This document shows positions 1-8,616 of a stretch of 64,000 nucleotides of DNA, piece by piece; position 1 is the stretch's first letter; each line of letters begins with the position of its first letter. Source of the stretch: Ottelia alismoides (lineage: Eukaryota; Streptophyta; Magnoliopsida; Alismatales; Hydrocharitaceae); the NCBI GenBank assembly GCA_037367405.1, contig JAZKJV010002611.1:124001-188000 (forward strand). The letters run 5' to 3'. The notes beneath the pieces were generated by a model. That model was given only the letters and a program-made list of their open reading frames with translations. It was not told where the DNA came from and made no database searches. A program made the translations under genes and the position numbers.

Positions 1-64
1 TTTGTATCTTTATTTTCATAGTGCTACATATTTATTGTTTCTTAAATACAATCTTTTACATTGT

Positions 65-251
65 GTTGTTGAACTTTCATCAACAATAGAGGCATTGTTA
101 CAAGAAATATCAGTGTTTTTTTTCAATCCTTTTCATTTATTCTCGAAACATAATTTTTTTGCAGTGTTTTGCCATTGAATTTCTTCTCAAGTTGCACTCA
201 CTTCATGATGATGTATCTAAAGTTTATGCTGTTTCTATACTCTTTTCATGA
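65..251 (+). other. Candidate last two exons of a host gene (low confidence)
   Basis: Bases 65-112 read open as 16 codons rich in hydrophobic and acidic residues (ELSSTIEALLQEIS). A GT donor follows at 113 and a pyrimidine-rich AG acceptor (TTTTTTTGCAG) ends at 164. The next 28 codons (165-248) stay in the same phase, read as an amphipathic helix-like stretch, and end at TGA 249-251. An AATAAA lies near 531. The implied intron is only 52 nt, which is short for plants. I do not recognise the protein. It could be chance, since short open stretches are common in AT-rich DNA. No repeat family explains this segment, which makes it the best host-gene candidate in the window. Confidence 0.25.
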
Positions 252-1172
252 AGTCAATTTGTTGAATCTATATTGTTCTTTGGTTTGCCATGATTAGTTT
301 TAGAGATTTGATGGAAATCTTTTTTTTTTCTGGTGTTAAATATATCTTTCTCCTCGTTCGGTCTTTCGACGATCATTGTTGTAGGTTTGGCTGACAATGA
401 TATGAGTGTTTCTTAATGATATGCAACTTGTCATCTATTGGTGTTCTGCCATAAATCAGAGATAGTGAGTAACTATGAAGGACATGCCCATAGGCACGTG
501 CCCCATGTCACCTTTTCTTTCAAAACAAAGGAATAAATGCACAATGGAAAACTATCTTTTTATATCCTAAAGCTTTACAAGCTTAGCGAAAGTTGTAGAG
601 CTGACATTTATTAAACCATGCTTGCATTTAGAATTTTCATCTTTAGCAGGAGCAATGAATTCCGTGAGTCTTTTAATGTGATGCCTACACAATGTTAACT
701 TCATCTTGTTCTTTTCTTGTCGAGGGAAAGCGATTTATTCACTCTTAGAAAGTTAGTAAAAAAATTAAAATTTCACTGTTGTGTAAATAATTGAGAAGCT
801 ATAAATGGGATGAGTAAACAAAACTCAGTAAAAGTGGAAACTTGACCATCACCTCCATCATTTAAAAATCACTTTGACATCTCAGTGTGCCTCCATCTTT
901 CCAATAAATTTCTGATTAAATGCAAATGATTTTTCAAGGATAAACCATTATATGCATCTTACACGTTTGCACATGTAAATCAATACTTGTTAGACACACT
1001 CATACCTGCAGATAATTCACATAGTAACATTAATACAAGATATGAGATAAAGTCCAACAACTTAGCATGAATGATACATCTATCTGGTTGGGTAATATCT
1101 AACTGTACTTTGTCTTCACTACCGTTAAATTGTCTAGATTTGTATTTTAGTATAGTAGTAAAAAATTAACTC
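252..1172. other. AT-rich stretch, nothing recognised
   Basis: No convincing coding segment or repeat end is seen. A CACGTG core sits in GGCACGTGCC near 496. That is a plant G-box-like palindrome, but with no promoter context it carries little weight. Confidence 0.4.
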
Positions 1173-1257
1173 AGCCATGGCCGGTCCCAAGCCCGGGTAA
1201 ATGAGGAGGGTTGTGCTAGATAGCCAATAATCAACATAAAATAGTCGGAGACGACTT

Positions 1258-1288
1258 CCTAAATAGTATTTTAAAAATACTATTTAGG
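1258..1288. repeat. Near-perfect hairpin in the RTE 5' leader
   Basis: The arm CCTAAATAGTATTTT is followed at once by its reverse complement AAAATACTATTTAGG. RTE copy 2 has an equivalent but diverged and longer hairpin at about 29296-29342, so the structure belongs to the family. It may be an old MITE fixed in the master copy or a structured leader RNA. Confidence 0.75.
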
Positions 1289-1590
1289 TAGTTGCCTCAT
1301 GATAGTCGGATCCTTTCAACATAGATTTAAGCAAACATTTAGATTTCGTTGGGGCCTTCCCTACTTGCGATGCGTTGCGTCGTCCGAATGCAATGAAAAA
1401 TTGGCAAGGGCTATTGCAATGCAGCCTTGATGTAGTTCAAAATTTGCAAGAGTTCTCATATGACATGCGCATACGAGTAAATAAGCTAGTTCTGCTGCGT
1501 CGCCGCTCGGATGCTATTCAAAACATGCAAGGTTCTCGTATGATGGACGGGTGCGAGTAAAGAAGATAGTCCAAAAGAGGTTGCAAAGGA

Positions 1591-4500
1591 TGTCGCGGAT
1601 AAGTAGTTGGAATATGGACACTCTAACTGGAAAATTGATGGAGATAGTGGATACGATGGAAAGAACGAAGACTCAAATACCATGTTTTTAAGAGACTAAA
1701 TGGATCGGAGAGAAAGCAAGGGAGATCGAGAAGACATGCTTTAAATTTTGGTATTCAGGTAAATATAAGGGAAGAAGCGATGTTGGAGTGCTCTAAACAA
1801 GCTTTTTGGGAGGATCTAGATAAGACATTGCAAGGAATCCCACAAAGAGAGATAATTTGCCTGGGTGGAGATCTTAATGGACATGTGGGAAGGGATGCTT
1901 CAGGGTATGCTAGTGTTCGTGGACGCCATGGTTTCGGGGATAGAAATGAAGAGGGAAAAATCATTCTAGCTTTTGTAACAGCATATGATCTTTTCATAGC
2001 AAACATTCTCTTCAAGAAGAGGGAGGAGCATTTAATTACTTATAAGAGTAGCTCAACTAGAACACAGATATATTACTTTGCGTTGATGAGAAGAGATCGG
2101 TTGTGTTGCAAAGATTGCAAAGTAATCCCAAGAGAGAGTTTGACAATCCAACATCGCTTGTTAATCATGGATGTGTAGATAATAGGGCGATAAAGAAAAG
2201 GAGGGTTCACAAGATCAATAGAACTAGATGGTGGAATCTTCAACTGAAGCAATTAAGTTTCAGGGATAAGGTTTTAGAAGACTTATCTTGGGATTGTAGC
2301 GGAAGTGCAAATGAGATGTAGGAGGCAATATCATCTTTTATCCGAAAGGTGGCCAAAGAGACGCTAGGCGAGTCAAAGGGAAGAGTTCCAAGCCAAAAGG
2401 AGGCTTGGTGGTGGAGAGGACGGGTGCGGGAGAAGCTCAAAAGTGAAAAGAACATGCTTTAAAGCTATGTCTAAGGATAGAATAGAGGAAAATTTCACAA
2501 ACTACAAAATGACGAAGATGGAAGCAAAGAAGGTTGTAAGCAAAGTTAAATCAAAAGCTTATGATGTTTTATACAAAAATCTCGACTCTAAGGAGGGCCA
2601 GAAAGATATATTCAGGTTGGTCAAAGCAAAAGAAAGAAAGACCAAAGATCTTTCTCAAGTAAGTTGCATTAAGGATGTGGAAAGTCACGTGCTTATTACT
2701 CCGAAGGATATAAAGACTAGATGGAAGCAGTATTTCCATAAACTTTTTATTAGGGAAGGAAATAGAGAGATCACTTTGGGTGATCTAGCTAGTAGTGAAA
2801 GTTACTTGAATTGTGCAAGCTACATACAAATACAAAGAAAGGAAGTAGATGAGGCTTTGAAGGTTATGAGACTTGGGAAAGGTGTAGGTCCGGATGACAT
2901 CCCTGTAGAAGTTTGGAGAGTTTTACGTGAACGTGATTTGACTTGGCTTACGAATTTATTCAATGTTATTTGGCGAAGTAAGAAAATGACTGAAGATTGG
3001 AGAGCTATCGTGGTGCATCTTTATAAGAACAAACGAGACATTCAAAATTGTTCAAATTATAGAGGTATCAAGCTGATGAGTCACACTATGAAATTTAGGA
3101 ACGTGTGATTGAAAGAAGGTTGAGGCAAGTTTCCAAAGTAAAAGAAATTCAATTCGGATTCATGCCGGGTCGCTTAACTATTGAAGCCATCCATTTGTTG
3201 AAGAGAACAATATAGATTTATAGAGCTAGAAGGAAGAACCTCCATTTGATTTTTTATCGATTTAGAGAAGGCTTATGATTTTATCCCACGAGAGATATTG
3301 TGGAGAGTTTTGAAGAAGAGACAAGTATTTGTCCTATACATTAACCTCATAAAGGATATGCATAATATGACTTTATTTTGTGTATGGATCCGGTCTGCGA
3401 AGACCGACTATTTTGACATCAACATTGGTTTAAATCAAGGTTCAATTTTGAGTCCATTTCTTTTTACTTTGATTATGGGCGAATTGACAAGCATGGTTAT
3501 TAAGGCGGCAAGGCGACAAGGCGTTACACCTGGGCGCCTGGGCGCCTAGGCGTTTTCCAAAATGTGTATTATGTATCGCATTTGAGACATGCGACATATA
3601 GTTATTTAAAACAAATGGATGTCGCATGTCTCAAATGCGACATCATTTTTTTATTTTTTTTATATATATATATATCGCATTTCAAAAATGCGACATGTAT
3701 ATTGCATTTTCAAAATGCGCTATGTATATCGCATTTTGTAAATGCGCTATGTATATCGCATTTTCAAAATGCGATATATGTGTAGAACACATAAAAAAAT
3801 AGTCGCCTAGGCGCCCAGGCGCGGCAAGGCGCCCAGGCGACCCAAGGCGTAGACACAAGGCGCGCCATTTTCAATAAAACTAAGGCGCTCTTTCTAGGCG
3901 CAAGACCTGGGGCGCCTAGACGCCTAGGCGGCCGCCTAGGCGCGCGCCTTGACATCTATGTTGACAAGTCACATTCAAGATGAGATACCTTAGTGTATGT
4001 TATTTGTTAATGATATTGTGTTGATTGATGGGACTAGAGATGGAGTAAATGAGAAGCTTGAGGTTTGGAGACATGCATTGGAGACTAAAGGATTTCGTAT
4101 AAGTAGGGATAAGATCGAATATATGGAGTGCACCTTTGATAGCAACAATGATGAAGGAATCGAGGTGAGGATAACATTCGGAAGAGAGATTCTTTTAGAT
4201 ACCTGTGATCTATTTTGCAACATGATGGGGAAATTGATGGAGATGTTACTAATAGAATAAATGCGGGTTGGTTAAAGTGGAGAGGAGTTTTGCTGTTCTC
4301 TGTGATAAGAAAATTCCTTTAAAAATCAAAGGAATGTTTTACAAAGCAGTTGTGAGACCTCCTATGCTCTATGAATCTGATTGTTGGCATGTGAACCATA
4401 GACATGTGCATAGAATGGTAGCAACAGAAATGAAAATACTAAGGTGAATGTGTGGACATATATGTAAAGATCGGATTCGGAATGATGCAATCAGAAATAA

Positions 4501-4790
4501 AGTTGTTGTAACTTCGATCGCAGATATGATGCAAGGAAACCGCTTAAGATGGTTTGGTCATTTGCAAAGAAGGCCAACTGATGCACCCGTTAGGAGATGC
4601 GAGTTTCGGGATGTTGAGCCAGCTAAGAGAGGGCGAGGACGGTCCAAAAAGTGTTGGAATGAGACTATTCGAAGGGATCTTAGTTCTTTGGATACAAGCC
4701 CGAGATTGACCCAAGATGGATTTGAATGGAGGCATACAATCCATGTAGCCGAGCCTACTTCATTGTGGGAAAAGGCTTCGTTGTTGTTGT
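1591..4790 (+). pseudogene. RTE ORF2 remnant: endonuclease plus reverse transcriptase
   Basis: The open pieces run roughly 1600-2330 (endonuclease, beginning SSWNMDTLTGKLMEI), 2443-3108 (linker and early RT, with a GPDDIPVEVWR motif at about 2888-2920), 3298-3490 (RT motifs including NQGSILSPFLF) and, beyond the inserted element, 3997-4260 (FVNDIVLID) and 4448-4790 (C-terminus). The catalytic FVDD box seen in copy 2 reads FVND here, so one active-site aspartate is lost. Several stops and frameshifts separate the pieces. An intact plant RTE ORF2 would be near 950-1000 residues, so this copy cannot encode an active protein. Confidence 0.85.
3492..3960. mobile_element. hAT-like non-autonomous element, GCCTAGGCG family
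   Basis: This 469-bp insertion sits inside the RT of RTE copy 1. The 8-bp TSD TTGACAAG (3484-3491 and 3961-3968) is perfect, and the RTE reads through once the insertion is removed (compare 31642 onwards in copy 2). Ends are CATGGTTATTAAGGCGGCAA on the left and, as reverse complement, CATAGATGTCAAGGCGCGCG on the right. An 8-bp TSD with short CA-starting terminal inverted repeats (TIRs) is the hAT signature. Both subterminal regions are packed with GCCTAGGCG/GGCGCC-type palindromic words. The middle (3577-3790) holds a long palindrome and a run of TCGCATTTTCAAAATGCG palindromes. No transposase is encoded, so it must be mobilised in trans. Confidence 0.87.
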
Positions 4791-4801
4791 AGTATACTAG
4801 T

Positions 4802-5084
4802 TACAACTTTAATTGCTCAATTGCAATCAAGGAAAATCAGTATACATGTTATGGTGATAGGCTTGGTTTCTAACTATTTTTTGTTTTGGAGCATCTTTAT
4901 CTTAATGAATCCTTTATACTTGTTAGATTTCCCCTTTTCATACGAATAATATGTTACTTTTCCAAAGAGTTAGTATATGATTGTGATTTGTGAGAATCAA
5001 TGAACGGTTGCAACGTGCTTATTTAAGATAAATGAGGTTTTTATTAAAATGATGGATATCTAGACTTATATATTTACAAAATCA
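4802..5084. other. AT-rich spacer, nothing recognised
   Basis: This is unique-looking AT-rich sequence between RTE copy 1 and the foldback MITE, with no open reading frame of note. Confidence 0.5.
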
Positions 5085-5093
5085 TAATATCAT

Positions 5094-5483
5094 GAGGAAA
5101 GGGAGCCTACTTTGTGAAGTAGGTAACTTACCTACTTCACATTTCATTTTTTGCAAATTTTTTATTTTTTTTTTCAAAAATGCCACCGTGAATTTTCATA
5201 ATTATATCCCTCTAATATATCATTCAAATTTCATCAGAAATGGAGACTCCTACGGCCTTCATCCAGAACATGTAAAATACAGCAAATCTGTGACCGTTAA
5301 AAAATGACTATCGGGATGAAGGTCGTAGGAGTCTCTGTTTCCGACGAAATTTGAATGACATATTAGAGGGATATAATTATGAAAATCCATGGTGGCATTT
5401 TTGAAAAAAAATTAAAAAATTTGCAAAAAATGAAATGTGAAGTAGGTAAGTTACCTACTTCACAAAGTAGGCTCCCTTTCCTC
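5094..5483. mobile_element. Foldback MITE, probable MULE type (9-bp TSD)
   Basis: The 390-bp element is almost wholly one inverted repeat, with arms of about 170 bp. GAGGAAAGGGAGCCTACTTT at the left is mirrored by AAGTAGGCTCCCTTTCCTC at the right. The TSD TAATATCAT is a perfect 9 bp (5085-5093 and 5484-5492), as expected of Mutator-like elements. An inner palindrome, AGTAGGTAA/TTACCTACTT, lies in each arm. The core, with its GACTCCTACGGCCTTCATCC-type words, recurs at 38.9-39.1 kb and one arm recurs at 63.65-63.78 kb. It has no coding capacity. Confidence 0.88.
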
Positions 5484-5492
5484 TAATATCAT

Positions 5493-7059
5493 TTTCAAAA
5501 ATCAAGATTCATTACCTTAGCATTCTCCAAGACATTTTCCACATAATAATGCTCCTTACGCCGTTCGTAGCCAGCCACATCTACCACACAATAGCCAAAG
5601 GCGTCGCCCGCTCATTGTTCTAAACCCTGAAGCAGCATGGCGTCCATTTAAACGGTGCACTCAAAAGACGATCATCTCTAGACCTCGTAGAAGAAAGGAG
5701 GAGGGGCTCCAATACTACCCTTCTCTAGGCGATGTCTTACAAGCAAATCCAAGTGCACGTGATGATGATGCTCTCCCCATTCCCCACCATCCTGCATCAC
5801 CCGAAGAAAAAAACTAGAGGGGATCGTGGCCCCTACTTCTGTTTGATGGTGGCATCGGCGTGCGACCATTAACCAACCCCAGATCGAAGCTTTAGGCGGC
5901 AATGCGTACGATCTTCTCCGAGCATCCTAGGCGGCCATGGTCTCCCTAAACGACACCCTCTCCTAGTCGCACTTCCTCACAACACACATAACAACGCCAA
6001 CTCCTCCTCCTTGGAACATCTGCAAAGAAGTAGTAGAAGAGCTGTCTTCAACAGTAGAGCATGATCGCCTCCACTTTAGGCTGCAAGAATAACATGCCTT
6101 GATGCCACAATGGTCGATCAAGGCATGTCCTCTGCTGGGTCCTCGTGCGATTCCATCCCCTTCCAGGCGGTGGCAATATGAGGAGGAGCCCTCCCTCCCA
6201 TAGGAGGCGGCGATAGGTTTCCTCAAAGGAGCCCTATTCGTACTTTTGGGTAGACGAGAAAGGGGGCAGATGCCCCTTCCATGGGTTCTAGTTGTAAAAA
6301 AATGAGAAGGGGTTCCGAGTTTTTAAGCCGAAATTGGGTTGAAAAAAGGGATGCTCTTGTTCTTGGGCCCAATTGGGTTGTTGATTTTTTTTTGTAAAAA
6401 AGAGGAGTGCTATCTCAAGCCCTGGTTACAACAAGTTGGTCTTTTCAAGAGAAAAAGAAAAGAAAGAGGGGCACATTAAAAATTGAGGTGCTGTGTGTTA
6501 TCAAAAAAGGAAGAAGGGGCCCAAGGAAAAATGAAGGGCCCAATCGAAAACATATTTACAAAAAAAGGAAAAAAAGAGATGATTTGTGTAAAAAGAAGAG
6601 CACATAAAAAGAATCATGTTATTCATTGTTTCTCCTAACTTGATCATCCACATTCTTTATTCCATCAAAGCATGGGAGAAAGGGGGAGTGTGAATATTGC
6701 TTATTTCTTTGCATCTACAGGACTTGTACTGTTCGTACACGACTGACATACCAACACTCTAGATTATTACCGCTATCAGCCATCTTCATTAAGCATCGAT
6801 TACTTCGTTGGGGGCGTCTCTATCCCTGACTACTACTCTATGCTGGACTTTCTTCTTCTACTGCGACTCTTCTCCTGGCACGATCTGGTATCACAGTGAC
6901 TACTACATGCACGACATATGTTCTTTCCCGGTGACCTGAAAGTCGTAGATCCATTTTTGAGCGAAGTCTTCTACCAACAACGTTTCTTCAAATGGGGTGT
7001 CTCTATCCTCGCCTGAGCAGTGTGTCCCTACCACTGTCTCTGTCAGATTTATCACGTGA
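5493..7059. other. Unassigned stretch
   Basis: A moderately GC-rich part (5530-6260) gives only short overlapping frames on both strands. The purine-rich part around 6390-6600 reads as lysine-rich low complexity. Nothing here is recognised. The right-hand end probably belongs to the old copia element that ends at the LTR starting at 7124. Confidence 0.4.
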
Positions 7060-7648
7060 AGATGTGCTATATATTTTCTTTTGTTGCAAGCTGCTACTTT
7101 CTCAGCTCCTGCTTGAGGGAGAGTGTTGGAGTATATAATAGATGGGTAATTGAATCACTCCAAGATTCAATTATCCCACTCATTTTTAGTCCAACTTGGA
7201 TGAGTAGTGGGACTCTGTTTATCTGTGGGGCTATATAAGAAGCCCCAAACTGATGCAACGTGAAACGACAAATTGGGGATCAATTAGGATTTTTTGCCGT
7301 TCAAATTTTGCCGCTTATTAAAATTAGGGTAGTTAGGATTTTATTGTCCAATTAGAGCCATGACAATTTTATTTACGATTAATTGAGTCAGTTGCAATTT
7401 TATTTCTGTTTAAATAACGAGATTGCATGTGATATGCAATTTATTGGTTAGTCAATTAGATCAATTAGATCAATTAGTTAGTTAGTTAGACTCTATTTTG
7501 AGTCTGTTGGGAAAAATGATCAATCTAATATTCATGGGAACCTTAGGCTCTCTTATATAGGGGAGAGACCTAAGGGTAAATTACATACAAAGAAAAATAA
7601 AATAACAGAAACAATACATAAAGAACGGAAATGTCTCTACACTTCCCC

Positions 7649-8212
7649 TCAAGTTGGAGCATAGATATCGATCATGCTCAACTTGGATGAGCATTTCTGA
7701 AATGGTGCCCTGAGTAATGCCTTGGTGAAGATGTCGGTTGTTTGTTCTCCTGAACTGACATGAGTGGTATAAATCAAGCCCTTTTGGATCATATCTTTGG
7801 TATAGTGGCAATCCACCTCAATGTGTTTGGTTCGTTCATGGAATGCTGGATTGTTTGCAATGAACAAGACTGCCTGATTATCACACTATAACTGCATGGG
7901 AAGTGGTACATCGATGTGCAAATCAATAAGCACTGCTCTCACCCACATCATTTCTGTGCTTGCTTGAGCCATAGCCCTGTACTCAGATTCAACGCTTGAC
8001 CTGGCCACCACTGTTTGTTTCTTGCTCTTCCAAGAAATCAAAAAGCTTCCCACAAACACAACAAAACCCGACGTGGAATTTCTGTCCTTTGGGCATCCTG
8101 CATAATCTGCATCAGCACACACAGATACTGAAAGAGATGCTCCCTTTTTGAATAATAATCCTGCACCTGAAGAAGACTTCAAATATCTCAAAATCATGTA
8201 TATAGCATCCAT
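7649..8212 (-). pseudogene. Copia RNase H remnant
   Basis: The C-terminal RNase H domain of copia pol is readable. It contains ADADYAGCPKDR, STSGF, SWKSKKQTVVARSS and VESEYRAMAQ, then [16 protein letters not shown]. One in-frame TAG near 7886 separates the two open parts (8212-7886 and 7867-7649). In intact elements this enzyme degrades the RNA strand of the RNA/DNA hybrid. The related copy at 57.0-57.7 kb has the same motifs. Confidence 0.9.
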
Positions 8213-8540
8213 ATTGAGGGAACATCAACCTTGATCTTTGACATGATGTTGATGGAGGAAGACAACCAAACAAGAACTTGCAGAAACAAGTGTCTACACA
8301 GACATGACTGGATTTGATTGCGCGTGTAGACTTAGGCCGCAACCAAATCCATCAGAAAGCCGAAGACGCACGAGGGGGTCAGAGCAAGTAGCTGCGCGTG
8401 CCTTGACGCGCTAGGTGCGTGCACCTAGGGCAGCAAGAAGCGGGCCGAAGGCCGTTGGCGGTGACGCAGGGGGCTGGCGACATTGAGAGGGGTCCCGCGG
8501 AGAGATTGGCGGTGACGCAGGGGGCTGGCGGTGTTGAAGG

Positions 8541-8580
8541 AGAGAGGGGGGGGGGTAGGGTTAGGTTTAGGGTTAGGGCA
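8541..8580. repeat. Telomere-like TTTAGGG words in a copia leader
   Basis: A run of G is followed by TAGGGTTAGGTTTAGGGT in the untranslated leader of the small copia, about 40 bp from its primer site. The copia at 56.9-59.8 kb has CTAGGGTTAGGGTTC in the same place (59585-59599). Confidence 0.7.
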
Positions 8581-8604
8581 CGAGAGCTCCGGTCTAGGAT
8601 CGCC

Positions 8605-8616
8605 GCTCTGATACCA
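8605..8616 (-). promoter_or_regulatory. Primer binding site of the small copia
   Basis: Read on the minus strand, TGGTATCAGAGC lies directly inside the 5' LTR. It is complementary to the 3' end of plant tRNA-Met and primes minus-strand DNA synthesis. Confidence 0.85.

Larger units (their letters stand above)
1173..4790 (+). mobile_element. RTE-clade LINE, copy 1 (near full length, decayed)
   Basis: The element starts at AGCCATGGCCGG, the same 5' end as copy 2 at 29214. It ends in a short GTT/TTG tail (about 4780-4790), typical of RTE LINEs, which lack poly(A). Its order is a 5' leader, an apurinic-type endonuclease, a reverse transcriptase, and a C-terminal region ending in the conserved 3' end GTAGCCGA...CCTACTT...GTGGGAAAAGGCTT. 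It is broken by stops, frameshifts and a 469-bp hAT-like element at 3492-3960. The flanks share an imperfect TAGTATAGTAGT (about 1149-1160) and TAGTATACTAGT (4790-4801), but about 13 bp separate the left copy from the start, so the TSD is uncertain. It is a retrotransposon of the nucleus, copied by target-primed reverse transcription. Confidence 0.88.

Noticed and set aside
3660..3790. Regularly spaced repeats resembling a CRISPR array
   Set aside because: The repeats are palindromes with near-constant AT-rich spacers, inside a plant hAT-like element with an 8-bp TSD. There are no unique spacers or cas genes.
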